A stretch of DNA of 64,000 nucleotides from Arachis hypogaea (Eukaryota > Streptophyta > Magnoliopsida > Fabales > Fabaceae): NCBI RefSeq assembly GCF_003086295.3, contig NW_027255451.1, positions 1,425,554-1,489,553 on the forward strand, in the 5' to 3' direction. Positions 9,604-21,523 of the stretch are shown piece by piece. Each line of letters starts with the position of its first letter. Within the stretch, counting starts at the first letter, position 1. Made by a program: the position numbers and the translations under genes. Under the pieces are notes generated by a model, which saw only the letters and a list, made by a program, of their open reading frames with translations, was not told where the DNA came from and searched no databases.

Positions 9604-10482
9604 TTATGATGGTTGGCGGCCTCTTTGATGAGCAAAGAAATATTGGTTGTTGGCCACCATATCAATGAGTTCTTGAGCCTCCTCTGCAGTTTTCATGAGT
9701 TGCAAGGAACCTCCAGCTGAATGATCCAAAGCTTCCTGGGATTTCAGTGTTAAGCCTTCATAGAAGTTCTGCAGCTTCTCCCACTCATTAAACATGGCAG
9801 GGGGACATTTCCTGATTAGAGCCTTATACCTCTCCCATGCCTCATAGATGGGTTCAGCCTCCATTTGTGTAAATGTTTGTACCTCAGCCTTCAACCTTAT
9901 AATCCTCTGAGGTGGGTAAAACTTGGCAAGAAACTTGGTTACCAAATCATCCCAGTTATTGATGCTGTCCCTTGGAAAAGATTCCAACCATTGAGTGGCT
10001 TTGTCCCTGAGAGAAAATGGGAATAGCATCAGCTTGTAACTGTCAGGAGGCACACCATTAGTTTTGACAGTGTTGCATATCCTCAAGAAAGTGGATAAGT
10101 GTTGGTGTGGGTCTTCAAGTGGTCCTCCACCAAAAGAGCAATTGTTCTGAACCAAAGTGATGAGTTGTGGCTTGAGTTCAAAATTGTTAGCATTGACATT
10201 TGGAGCCAAGATGCTGCTCCCACAATGTCTAGGATTTGCAAAGGTATAGGGAGCCAAAACTCTCCTCTGGGGTGGGTTGTCATTGTTGTTGTCTGCTTCA
10301 CCTGGTGGATTGGTTGAATGTTCCTCCATCTCTTGGAATTCTTCGTCTGATTCCTCTTCTCCAACAATATTTTTCCCTCTTTCAGCTCTTCTTAACCTCC
10401 TGAGAGTTCTTTCGTCTTGTTCATGAAAATTGGGTATGGTTCTTCTTGTACCTGATATACAAGCAGAGCATGAGAAATACAC
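9604..10482 (-). CDS. Gag N-terminal/capsid region of element 1, ended by a premature stop
   Basis: A 292-codon frame with the Athila-type gag core: an N-terminal basic/acidic segment (TLRRLRRAERGKN), then capsid-like residues about 105-275 with FPFSLRDKATQWLESFP, KFLAKFYPPQRI and YEAWERYKALIRKCP. It forms the particle in which element RNA would be packaged. It ends at TAA (9604-9606) where the autonomous copy reads CAA, a single C-to-T change on the element strand. The frame continues in the 9591-7594 segment, so the original product was one gag-PR polyprotein. The first ATG (10482) gives MYFSCSACISG; the N-terminal few residues are uncertain. Confidence 0.82.
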   Translation of the reverse strand: MYFSCSACISGTRRTIPNFHEQDERTLRRLRRAERGKNIVGEEESDEEFQEMEEHSTNPPGEADNNNDNPPQRRVLAPYTFANPRHCGSSILAPNVNANNFELKPQLITLVQNNCSFGGGPLEDPHQHLSTFLRICNTVKTNGVPPDSYKLMLFPFSLRDKATQWLESFPRDSINNWDDLVTKFLAKFYPPQRIIRLKAEVQTFTQMEAEPIYEAWERYKALIRKCPPAMFNEWEKLQNFYEGLTLKSQEALDHSAGGSLQLMKTAEEAQELIDMVANNQYFFAHQRGRQPS

Positions 10483-10629
10483 AAAACCAGTGACACTTCA
10501 ATCTACTGCTAGATTGAAATGTTAGTTAGTTTAAGCAAAAAATCAAACAGTTAGTGGGTTAATCAAAATTAAAGAAAAAGTACTTGATCTAGATTACCAC
10601 CTCACTTAATCATTGTCAATCTAATCAAT

Positions 10630-10646
10630 CCCCAGCAACGGCGCCA
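10630..10646 (-). other. Primer binding site, tRNA-Asp (one mismatch)
   Basis: The plus strand reads CCCCAGCAACGGCGCCA. The 3' end of plant tRNA-Asp(GTC) is CCCCGGCAACGGCGCCA, so one position (10634) differs. It lies 6 nt inside the 5' LTR, as in the other elements. Confidence 0.85.
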
Positions 10647-11516
10647 AAAACTTGATGAGTATTTTGGTGAAAAATAAATTTCTCCCAAAACACACAAATC
10701 TAACCGGCAAGTGTACCGGGTCGTATCAAGTAATAAAAACTCACTGGAGTGAGGTCGATCCCACAAGGATTGAAGGATTGAGCAATTTTAGCTTAGTGGT
10801 TAATTTAGTCAAGCAAATCAAGATTTGGTTGAGTGTTTTGTGCTTTGCAGAAATTAAATTGCATGGAAGTAAAGAGAACAGGGAATTAAAGTGCTTAATC
10901 TTAAAGAACAAGAAATTAAATAGCAGAAACTTAGAATGCAAGAAATGTAAATTGCGGAATCTTAAAGTGCAAGAATGTAAACGGCTGGAATTGTAAAGGG
11001 AATTGGGGATTGGATTTGCAGAATTTAAACAAGGAAAAGTAAATTGCATCGAGCAGAGAAGTAGAAGAAGGCTTGGGTTAGATTGGATCTTGAAGCAGAA
11101 AAGTAAATGAACATGAAAATAGTAAACAGAAAATGTAAAATTGGGAAATTAGATCTCAGGACCCAGAGACTAGAAAACCAAGTCTAGATCTCAATGCCTT
11201 CCTAGATCCAACAAGAAATTGAAATTGAAATTCAAAGAAAGTGGATGAAGAGCAATTAACAGAAATTGAAATTCAATCAAGCAGTAAATAAAGCAGTGAG
11301 ATCCAAGGTTGAGATTGAAACAGAATTTCTTCAATTCTCCAACCCAAAATCCAAGACAATTGTAATTGAAATTGAAAGCAATAAAACTGAGAGGAAGAGA
11401 AGTGAATTCTCCTTCCCCAAGACAAAGAAATTAAAGATCACTCAATATCCAAAGCTCTCCGAAAACTATTATGAAAATTCCAAAAGAAAGCTCTTCGAAG
11501 AACTTGAATTCTATCC

Positions 11517-11524
11517 TATTTATA
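11517..11524 (-). promoter_or_regulatory. LTR TATA box (5' LTR of element 1)
   Basis: TATTTATA on the plus strand, TATAAATA on the element strand; the likely start of genomic RNA for this element. Confidence 0.6.
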
Positions 11525-11748
11525 CACTTTCTTCAAATGATCTTCAAGCCTTGAGTTGGGCCTTTGCTCTTGGTAGAATTGGGTTGAAAGAGGCCTTGGT
11601 TGATTGCTCTTGAAGTTTGGAGAAGAACCAAAGTGAACCAATTGAACCGGGTTGGAGTTTTGCAAAAGTTGGACCAAAAGTTTGAGCAAAAGTTAGGGGG
11701 CTAACTTTTGCCCAAACTTTTCATATCAGCAACTATATCCATCTGATA

Positions 11749-12145
11749 CCAACGTTGGTGCCAAAGTTAGGGGTCTAACTTTGGCCCTAACGTTGGCCTT
11801 ACCTTGTGCACTTGTGGCGCCAACGTTAGCCACCAAGTTAGGGGGCTAACGTTGGCGCAAACTTTTGCTCCTCCCCTTGTGATTTTCATGTGCCAACGTT
11901 AGCCACCAAGTTAGGGGGCTAACGTTGGCGCAAACTTTTGGTGCCCAGGGAGGTTTTCTTCATGCCAACGTTAGCCTCAAAGTTAGGGGTCTAACGTTGG
12001 CGCAAACTTTTGGTGCCCAGGGGTGATTTTCATGTGCCAACGTTAGCCTCAAAGTTAGGGGCTAACGTTGGCGCAAACTTTTGGTACCCAGGGAGTGATT
12101 TTCAAGTTCCAACGTTAGCCCAAAAGTTAGGTGCTAACGTTGGGG
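11749..12145. repeat. U3 palindrome array
   Basis: The same set of GCCAACGTTAG / CTAACGTTGGC palindromes as in the 3' LTR, in the U3 part upstream of the TATA box on the element strand. Confidence 0.8.
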
Positions 12146-12540
12146 CTAACTTTTCAACCAAAAGTTTGTGCAAAAGTTTGATGCTAACTTTAGGTCCAGC
12201 TTTTTGCTTCCTAGTTCAATTTCACTTATTCCATTGTCTTCTCTTTACTCCTAGCTATTCCTTCTTGCTTCAACCTTTTTCCAAGCTTTCTTCACCTATC
12301 ATTAATCAACCAAACACATCAAAGCTATGCTTAAAATCATGAGATATTCATTCTTTCATAATATGTAACAATTATAGTATAAAACCTCATGAAATAGCAT
12401 GAATTCATACATGGTTGATTAAATCAAAGGAAACATGAAAATCTACCTAATTGGCTTGCTTGTAGCTCAAGAAAGTGCATAATTCTAATGAAAACAAAAG
12501 AAAAAGACTAGTTAAAATAGGCTAAGATGACTTGTCATCA

Positions 12541-15500
12541 GTTGTACTGACTCTCGTTCTTTAAACGACGCTATCCTGAGGAGGACACCTAAAGGCGAGC
12601 CGTAATGACCTCATCTTCGGCAAGCTCCTCCGATTTTTTTCCACAGTTTTTTTTTTCCGGATTTTTTACGATTTTTTCCGAGTTTTTTTTTTTTTTATTT
12701 TTTACGTTGTGCTGACTCTTGTTTTTTAAATGACGTTATCCCGAGGAGGACACCTAAAGGCGAGCCGTAATGGCCTCATCTTTGGCAAGCTTCTCCGGTT
12801 TTTTTCCAGAGTTTTTTTCCCTTTTTTTTTAACGTTGTGCTGACTCTCGTTCTTTAAACGACGCTATCCTGAGGAGGACACCTAAAGACGAGCCGTAATG
12901 GCCTCATCTTCGGCAAGCTCCTCCGATTTTTTTCCAGAGTTTTTTTTCCGGTTTTTTTCCGATTTTTTTCCGAGCTTTTTTTTTTTTTTTTTTACGTTGT
13001 GCTGACACTCGTTCGTTAAACGACGCTATTCTGAGGAGGACACCTAAAGGCGAGCCGTAATGGCCTCATCTTCGGCAAGTTCCTCCGGTTTTTTTCCACA
13101 GTTTTTTTTTTTATTTTACGTTGTGCTGACTCTCGTTCTTTAAACGACGCTATCCTGAGGAGGAGACCTAAAGGCGAGCCGTAATGGCCTCATCTTTGGC
13201 AAGCTCCTCCGGTTTTTTTTCCACAGTTTTTTTTTCCGGTTTTTTTCGATTTTTTTCCGAGTATTTTTTTTTTTTACATTGTGCTGACTCTCGTTCTTTA
13301 AACGACGCTATTCTGAGGAGGACACCTAAAGGCGAGCCGTAATGGCCTCATCTTCGGCAAGCTCCTCCAGTTTTTTTCCACAGTTTTATTCCGGTTTTTT
13401 TACGATTTTTTTCCAAGTTTTTTTTTTTTTTACGTTGTGCTGACTCTCGTTCTTTAAATGACGTTATCCCGAGGAGGACACCTAAAGGCGAGCCGTAATG
13501 GCCTCATCTATGGCAAGCTCCTCCGGTTTTTTTCCACAGTTTTTTTCCGTTTTTTTTTTTTTTACGTTGTGCTGACTCTCGTCCTTTAAACGACGCTATC
13601 CTGAGGAGGACACCTAAAGGCGAGCCGTAATGGCCTCATCTTCGGCAAGCTCCTCCGGTTTTTTTCCAGAGTTTTTTTTCCGGTTTTTTTCCGATTTTTT
13701 TCCGAGCTTTTTTTTTTTTTTTTTTTACGTTGTGCTGACACTTGTTCGTTAAACGACGCTATCCTGAGGAGGACACCTAAAGGCGAGCCGTAATGGCCTC
13801 ATCTTCGGCAAGTTCCTCCGGTTTTTTTCCACAGTTTTTTTTTTTATTTTACGTTGTGCTGACTCTCGTTCTTTAAACGACGCTATCCTGAGGAGGAGAA
13901 CTAAAGGCGAGCCGTAATGGCCTCATCTTTGGCAAGCTCCTCCGGTTTTTTTTCCACAGTTTTTTTTTCCGGTTTTTTTCGATTTTTTTCCGAGTTTTTT
14001 TTTTTTTTTACGTTGTGCTGACTCTCGTTCTTTAAACGACGCTATTCTGAGGAGGACACCTAAAGGCGAGCCGTAATGGCCTCATCTTCGGCAAGCTCCT
14101 CCAGTTTTTTCCACAGTTTTATTCCGGTTTTTTTACGATTTTTTTCCAAGTTTTTTTTTTTACGTTGTGCTGACTCTCGTTCTTTAAATGACGTTATCCC
14201 GAGGAGGACACCTAAAGGCGAGCCGTAATGGCCTCATCTATGGCAAGCTCCTCCGGTTTTTTTCCACAGTTTTTTTCTGTTTTTTTTTTTTTTTACGTTG
14301 TGCTGACTCTCGTCCTTTAAATGACGCTATCCTGAGGAGGACACCTAAAGGCGAGCCGTAATGGCCTCATCTTCGGCAAGCTCCTCCGGTTTTTTTCCAG
14401 AGTTTTTTTTCCGGTTTTTTCCGATTTTTTCCGAGCTTTTTTTTTTTTTTTTTTTACGTTGTGCTGACTCTCGTTCTTTAAATGACGTTCTCCCGAGGAG
14501 GACACCTAAAGGCGAGCCGTAATGGCCTCATCTATGGCAAGCTCCTCCGGTTTTTTTCCACAGTTTTTTTCTGTTTTTTTTTTTTTTTTACGTTGTGCTG
14601 ACTCTTGTTCTTTAAACGACGCTATCCTGAGGAGGACACCTAAAGGCGAGCCGTACTGGCCTCATCTTCGGCAAGCTCCACCGGTTTTTTTTCCACAGTT
14701 TTTTTTTCCGATTTTTTTCCGAGTTTTTTTTTTTTTTATACGTTGTGGTGACTCTTGTTCTTTAAATGACGTTATCATGAGAAGGACACCTAAAGGCGAG
14801 TCGTAATGGCCTCATCTATGGCAAGCTCCTCCGGTTTTTTTTCCACGGTTTTTTTCTATTTTTTTTTTAGTTGTGCTGACACTCGTTCGTTAAACGACGC
14901 TATCCTGAGGAGGACACCTAAAGGCGAGCCGTAATGGCCTCATCTTCGGCAAGCTCCTCCGGTTTTTTTCCGTAGTATTTTTTTTCAATTTTTTTCCGAG
15001 TTTTTTTTTTTATACATTGTGCTGACTCTTGTTCTTTAAATGACGTTATCACGAGGAGCACACCTAAAGGTGAGCCGTAATGGCCTCATCTTTGGCAAGC
15101 TCCTCTGGTATTTTTCCACACTTTTTTCCATTTTTTTTCAGTGTTTTTTTGTTTTGTTTTTTTTTTTTTACGTTGTGCTGACTATCGTTCTTTAAATGAC
15201 GTTATCCCGAGGAGGACACCTAAAGGCGAGCCGTAACGGCCACATATTTGGCAAGCTCCTCCGATTTTTTTCCACAGTTTTTTTCTGTTTTTTTTTATTT
15301 TACTTTGTGCTGACTCTCGTTCTTTAAACGACGCTATCCTGAGGAGGACACCTAAAGGCGAGCCGTAATGGCCTCATCTTCGGCAAGCTCCTCCGATTTT
15401 TTTCCACAGTTTTTTTTTCCGGATTTTTTACGATTTTTTCCTAGTTTTTTTTTTTATTTTTTACGTTGTGCTGACTCTTGTTTTTTAAATGACGTTATCC

Positions 15501-18084
15501 CGAGGAGGACACCTAAAGGCGAGCTGTAATGGCCTCATCTTTGGCAAGCTTCTCCGATTTTTTTCCAGAGTTTTTTTCCCTTTTTTTTTAACGTTGTGCT
15601 GACTCTCGTTCTTTAACCGACGCTATCCTGAGGAGGACACCTAAAGACGAGCCGTAATGGCCTCATCCTCGGCAAGCTCCTCCGGTTTTTTTCCAGAGTT
15701 TTTTTTCCGGTTTTTTTCCGATTTTATTCCGAGCTTTTTTTTTTTCTTACGTTGTGCTGACTCTCGTTCGTTAAACGACGCTATCCTGAGGAGGACACCT
15801 AAAGGCGAGCCGTAATGGCCTCATCTTCGGCAAGTTCCTGCGGTTTTTTTCCACAGTTTTTTTTTATTTTACGTTGTGCTGACTCTCGTTCTTTAAACGA
15901 CGCTATCCTGAGGAGGACACCTAAAGGCGAGCCGTAATGGCCTCATCTTCGGCAAGCTCCTCCGATTTTTTTCCACAGTTTTTTTTTTCTGGATTTTTTA
16001 CGATTTTTTCCGAGTTTTTTTTTTTTTTTTACGTTGTGCTGACTCTTGTTTTTTAAATGACGTTATCCCGAGGAGGACACCTAAAGGCGAGCCATAATGG
16101 CCTCATCTTTGGCAAGCTTCTCCAGTTTTTTTCCAGAGTTTTTTTCCCTTTTTTTTTTTTAACGTTGTGCTGACTCTCGTTCTTTAAACGACGCTATCCT
16201 GAGGAGGACACCTAAAGGCAAGCCGTAATGACCTCATCTTCGGCAAGCTCATCCGGTTTTTTTCCAGAGTTTTTTTTCCGGATTTTTTACGAGTTTTTTT
16301 TTTTTTTTTTTTTTTTTACGTTGTGCTGACTCTCGTTCTTTAAAAGACGCTATCCTGAGGAGGACACCTAAAGGCTAGCCTTAATGGCCTCATCTTCGGC
16401 AAGCTCCACCGGTTTTTTTTTCCACAGTTTTTTTTTCCGATTTTTTTCCGAGTTTTTTTTTTTATACGTTGTGCTAACTCTTGTTCTTTAAATGACATTA
16501 TCACGAGGAGGACACCTAAAGGCGAGCCGTAATGGCCTTATCTTTGGCAAGCTCCTCCGGTATTTTTCCACAGTTTTTTCCGTTTTTTTTCAATTTTTTT
16601 TTTACGTTGTGCTGACTATCGTTCTTTAAACGACGCTATCTCGCGGAGGACACATAAAGGCGAACCGTAATGGCATCATCTTTGGCAAGCTCCTCCGGTT
16701 TTTTTCACAGTTTTTTTCCCGGTTTTTTTTCGGCTTTTTTTTTTTACGTTATGCTGAGTCTCGTTCTTAAAATGACGCTATCTCGAGGAGGACACCTAAA
16801 GGCGAGCCGTAATGACCTCATCTTTGGCAAGCTCCTTTGGTATTTTTTCACAGTTTTTTTCCGGTATTTTTTTTTTACGTTGTGCTGACTCTCGTTCTTT
16901 AAATGACGCTATCCCGAGGAGGACACCGAAAGACGAGCCGTAATGGCCTCATCTTTGGCAAGCTCCTTCGGTTTTTTTTCAAAGTTTTTTTCGGTTTTCT
17001 TTTTTTTTTCTTTTTTTTTTTAACGTTGTGCTGACCCTCGTTCTTTAAAAGACGCTATCCCGAGGAGGACACCTAAAGGCGAGCCGCAATGGCTTCATCT
17101 TTGGCAAGCTCCTCCGTTTTTTTTTCACAGTTTTTTTCCTAGTTTTTTTCCGATTTTTTTTTAACGTTGTGCTGACCCTCGTTCTTTATATGACGCTATC
17201 CCGAGGAGGATACATAAAGGCGAGCCGTAATGGCCTCATCTTTGGCAAGATCCTCCGGTTTTTTTCACAGTTTTTTTCCCGGTTTTTTTCCGATTTTTTT
17301 CGTTTTTTTTTATTACGTTGTGCTGACTATCATTCTTTAAATCACGTTATCCCGAGGAGGACACCTAAAGGCGAGCAGTAATGGCCTCATCTTTGGCAAG
17401 CTCCTCCGATTTTTTTTCGGTTTTTTTTTTTTACGTTGTGCTGACTCTATTTCTTTAAATGAAGCTATCCCGAGGAGGACACCTAAAGGCGAGCCGTAAT
17501 GGCTTCATCTTTGGCAAGCTCCTCCGGTTTTTTTTCATAGTTTTTTTCCCAGTTATTTTTCGATTCTTTTTCTTTTTTTTTTTTACGTTGTGCTGACCTT
17601 CGTTCTTTATATGACGCTATCCCAAGGAGGACACATGAAGGCGAGCCGTAATGGCCTCATCTTTGGCAAGCTCCTCCGATTTTTTTTCAAAGTTTTTTCC
17701 GGTTTTCTTTTTTTTTCTTTTTTTTTAAACGTTGTGCTGACTCTCGTTCTTTAAATGACGCTATCCCGAGGAGGACACCTAAAGGCGAGTCGTAATGGCT
17801 TCATCTTTGGCAAGCTCCTCCGTTTTTTTTCACAGTTTTTTTCCCGGTTTTTTTCCGATTTTTTTTTAACATTGTGCTGACCCTCGTTCTTTATATGACG
17901 TTATCCCGAGGAGGACACATAAAGGCGAGCCGTAATGGCCTCATCTTTGGCAAGCTCCTCCGGTTTTTTTCACAGTTTTTTTCCCGGTTTTTTTCCGATT
18001 TTTTTCCGGTTTTTTTTTATTACGTTGTGCTGACTCTCATTCTTTAAATCACGTTATCCCGAGGAGGACACCTAAAGGCGAGCC
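12541..18084 (+). repeat. T-rich satellite array, block 2
   Basis: About 38-40 monomers of roughly 120-165 bp in one orientation. Type A (AAACGACGCTATCCTGAGG ... CATCTTCGGC, long tail) and type B (AAATGACGTTATCCCGAGG ... CATCTATGGC, short tail) alternate in the first half. From about 16600 a third type with GACACATAAAGG, CATCTTTGGC and TTCACAG...CCCGG tails takes over. No genes. Confidence 0.93.
12880..14345 (+). repeat. Higher-order repeat: two 733-bp units
   Basis: Three private markers recur at an exact 733-bp offset: the TTCGGCAAGTTCCTCC variant (13071 and 13804), the AGGAGA(C/A)CTA variant (13161 and 13894) and CAGTTTTATTCCGG (13381 and 14114). Each unit holds five monomers. Confidence 0.8.
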
Positions 18085-18983
18085 TGATGAGTATTTTGGT
18101 GGAAAAATAAATTTCTCCCAAAACACACAATTCTAACCGGCAAGTGCACCGGGTCGTATCAAGTAATAAAAACTCACGGGAGTGAGGTCGGTCCCACAGG
18201 GATTGAAGGATTGATCAATTTTAGTTTAGTGGTTGATTTAGTCAAGCGAATCAAGATTTGGTTGATTGATTGGTGATTTGCAGAATTTAAATTGCAAGGA
18301 AAGTAAAGAGAACGGGTGATTGGCATGAAATTAAAGAGAACAAGAATTAAATTGCTGAATCTTAAAGTACAAGAAACATAAATTGCAGAAACTTAGATTG
18401 CAAGAAATGTAAATTGCAGAATCTTAAAGTGCAAGAAATGTAAATGGCTTGAAATGTAAAGGGGATTGGGGATTGGATTTGCAGAATTTAAACAAGGAAA
18501 AGTAAATTGCATCAAGCAGAGAAGTAGAAGAGGAGTGGGATCAATTTGGATCTCAGAGCAGAAAAGTAAATGAACATGAAAACAGTAACAGAGAATGTAA
18601 AATTGGGAAATTAGATCTCAGGACCCAGAGACTAGAAAACCAAGTCTAGATCTCAATGCCTTCCTAGATCCAACAAGAACAATTGCAAGGGAATTGTAAA
18701 TTGCAAGGAAAATAGATGAAGAACAATTAACAGAAACTGAAATTCAATTAAGCAGTGAATAAAGCAAGATCCAAGGTGAGATTGAAACAGAATTTTTTCA
18801 ATTCTCCAACCCAAGATCCAAGACAATTGCAATTGAAATTGAAAGCAAGAAAATGAAGAGGAAGAGAGTGGAATTCTCCTTCCCCCAAACTAAGAAATTA
18901 AAGATCACTCAATATCCAAAGCTCTCCGAAAACTATTATGAAAACTCCAAAGGAAAGCTCTCCGAAGAACTTGAATTCTATCC

Positions 18984-18991
18984 TATTTATA
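18984..18991 (-). promoter_or_regulatory. LTR TATA box (3' LTR of element 2)
   Basis: TATTTATA on the plus strand, the conserved TATAAATA of this LTR family. Confidence 0.55.
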
Positions 18992-19140
18992 CACTTTCTT
19001 CAAATGATCTTCAAGCCTTGAGTTGGGCCTTTGCTCTTGGTGGAATTGGGTTGAAAGAGGCCTTGGTTGATTGCTCTTGAAGTTTGGAGAAGAACCAAAG
19101 TGAACCAATTGAACCGGGTTGGAGTTTTGCAAAGGTTGGA

Positions 19141-19535
19141 CCAAAAGTTGGAGCAAAAGTTAGGGTCTAACTTTTGGTCCAACTTTTCATATCAGCTCCC
19201 ACATCTTGCTGATACTCACGTTGGTGCAAAAGTTAGGGGTCTAACTTTTGCACCAACGTTGGCCTTCCTTGGTGCACTTGAGGCGCCAACGTTAGCCTCC
19301 ACGTTAGGGGCTAACGTTGGCGCAAACTTTTGCTCCTCCCCTTATAGTTTCCATGTGCCAACGTTAGCCTCCAAGTTAGGGGCTAACGTTGGCGCAAACT
19401 TTTGGTGCCCAGGGGTGATTTTCATGTGCCAACGTTAGCCTCCAAGTTAGGGGCTAACGTTGGCGCAAACTTTTGGTACCCAGGGAGTGATTTTCAAGTT
19501 CCAACGTTAGCCCAAAAGTTAGGGGCTAACGTTGA
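19141..19535. repeat. U3 palindrome array
   Basis: GCCAACGTTAGCCTCC / GGGGCTAACGTTGGC palindromes with CAAACTTTTGG spacers, plus a CCAAAAGTTGG/CCAACTTTTGG pair at the TATA-proximal edge. Confidence 0.8.
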
Positions 19536-19932
19536 GGCTAACTTTTCACCCAAAAGTTTGTGCAAAAGTTTGAGGCTAACTTTAGGTCCAGCTTTTTGCT
19601 TCCTGGTTCAATTTCACTTATTCCATTGTCTTCTCTTTACTCCTAGCCATTCCTTCTTGCTTCAACCTTTCTCCAAGCTTTCTTCACCTATCATTAATCA
19701 ACCAAACACATCAAAGCTATGCTTAAAATCATGAGATATTCATTCTTTCATAATATGTGACAATTATAGTATAAAACCTCATGAAATAGCATGAATTCAT
19801 ACATGGTTGATTAAATCAAAGAAAACATGAAAATCTACCCAATTGGCTTGCTTGTAGCTCAAGAAAGTGCATAATTCTAATGAAAACAAAAGAAAAAGAC
19901 TAGTTAAAATAGGCTAAGATGACTTGTCATCA

Positions 19933-21460
19933 CAACACCAAACTTAAAGCTTGCTTGTCCTCAAGCAAGAAATAAATTTATGCTCCAAGGTTCTTTCAAT
20001 TAAGATGGATTGAAGAATAACTTGTAAAGTCCAGTGAGTGAAGTGATCAGGTACAGTGGGGTGAACTCTAAATCATGTGCTCTTGCAAGGGCTTCAGTGC
20101 TTACTAGTCCTCACATATTGGGAGTCTTAGGTCTTAGGATTTTCATCCAAATGGTGTCATGGAGATCTCTATATATGTAATCACCTTGAAGCAGCTTATA
20201 GTTTCTGTGCTTTGGCCTCGACTCTAAGTATCATGTCTCAAAGCGGCTCTTTAGATAAACTTTCAATCAATACTCCTAAACCAGTTGGTTTTAAGGTATT
20301 AGGTGTTAAAGCACCCCTAAGGATTTACTTGCTCAAGCCTCTTTCTTTGACACAACTCAACCACAAGCATTTACTAGGCTAACAACTCTTTGAGTTTTGT
20401 TTCTTTTTTTCTTTTTCTGCCTAATAATTGATGCTCAGAGCCTTGGGCCATATTCTTTTTGTTTTTGTATTTTCTTTTCTTTCTTTTGTTTTGTTTGCTG
20501 CTTCTTGGATCAATAGATTTTTGAGAATCTCCACAATATTTCTTTGGACTTCATGTCCTGCCTATGAGCTCCCATGCAAGTTTTCACAAGCATGCAACCT
20601 CAATACATAATCATACAACTAGAACCGCCACTTCTCCTAATCTTTTGCTTGCCTCAAATTTGATTTATTCCTCAATCCTTCTTCTCAAAGAACTTTCATG
20701 TGATGCATTTCTTGAAAATTGAGTGCAAACAAGTTTTGAAGATAAGAATGTTGTGATTGATCATACATCTTGCTTATTGAATTATAAGAAAAAAAACTAT
20801 GCTATGCAGGCATGCAGGGGTATATAGAAGGAAAACTATACTATGCGGACAGGCAGGGCAATTAAGGATACAATCCAACTTTCAATCACAGCAATATTTG
20901 ATGTAGAATAATCACTTAACAATACAACCTGTTGGAGTTCAATTGCTTTCCTTTTTCTCATCATCATTGTTGCTGACCTTCATGTTCATCTTTCTCCTTT
21001 TTGATGATGTTCAAACCTCCAAAAGCTTGTATGACATTCTGCAATGATATTGAAAGTTGCTTGTTCCCCAAGCACTTGGAAACAATGGTTAATTTTCATG
21101 ATTTATTTGCGGGCTTTTTGAACTTACTTTGGTGTGGGAACACCAAACTTAGTACCTTGCCAATGGTTAACCATGTGTGATAATTTCTTTTTCTTTTTCT
21201 TCTTCTTTTTCAAAAGCAAAAAAACTGAAAACTAGGAAACAGCAGAATAGTTAACTAGTTCATCTAACATGCTTGAAGCCATCATTATGCAGAGAGTGAG
21301 AATGTGTTTTATAATGGGATTTTGGTGAAACACCAAACTTAGAATCCTGCATTCTCCTTTAGATTGTTTTGGTGTTCAACACCAAACTTAGCTTCTTGCA
21401 TTATAGATAAAACTACTTAACCTTTTTATTGAAATAGATATGAAAAGATAGTTACCTCCG
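19933..21460 (-). other. 3' noncoding region of element 2
   Basis: No convincing gene. AACACCAAACTTA occurs at 19934 (abutting the LTR), 21139, 21329 and 21378. The last three lie in inverted repeats such as TTTGGTGTT-C-AACACCAAA. T-rich stretches around 20400-20520 only give chance frames. Confidence 0.7.
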
Positions 21461-21478
21461 GTTGGGTTGCCTCCCAAC
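21461..21478 (-). other. Conserved post-gag hairpin
   Basis: The element strand reads GTTGGG-AGGCAA-CCCAAC beside GACAATAAAAGAGCGCTT, identical to the autonomous element's copy although all of pol is missing between gag and this site. Confidence 0.6.
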
Positions 21479-21523
21479 AAGCGCTCTTTTATTGTCACTA
21501 GCTTGACATCCTTCACTCTGTGC

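Larger units (their letters stand above)
1968..12540 (-). mobile_element. Element 1: non-autonomous Athila-type LTR retrotransposon with gag-PR and an env-position ORF but no RT/IN
   Basis: Minus-strand element. Read in its own direction: 5' LTR (12540-10653), tRNA-Asp primer site, gag, protease with an integrase-tail-like extension, noncoding spacer, 511-codon ORF, 3' noncoding part, 3' LTR (3839-1968). The reverse transcriptase, RNase H and integrase core found in the element at 39690-50607 are absent, so it would need enzymes in trans. The two LTRs differ at about a dozen sites by eye, which suggests a recent insertion. The outer 15-20 bp of the 3' LTR are missing at about 1968, so no target duplication can be paired. 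It may correspond to a non-autonomous partner such as Feral of Arachis; this is unverified. Confidence 0.88.
10653..12540 (-). repeat. 5' LTR of element 1
   Basis: Complete 1888-bp LTR, TGATGAG...TTGTCATCA on the plus strand, with 6-bp terminal inverted repeats. The palindrome array is at 11749-12145. Satellite follows directly at 12541 (GTTGT..., candidate target duplication). It differs from the 3' LTR by scattered substitutions and a 1-bp deletion near 10975. Confidence 0.92.
18085..19932 (-). repeat. 3' LTR of element 2
   Basis: TGATGAG...TTGTCATCA on the plus strand, 1848 bp. Left flank satellite ...AAAGGCGAGCC; candidate target duplication GAGCC (18080-18084), not paired on the other side. 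Contains the palindrome array, the TATA box and the reiterated CTTAAAGT-CAAGAAATGTAAATTGCAG units (18300-18460). Confidence 0.93.

Noticed and set aside
12541..18084. CENP-B-box-like TTCGGCAAGCTCCTCCGG in the satellite core
   Set aside because: The required A and CGGG spacing of the CENP-B box is not met.
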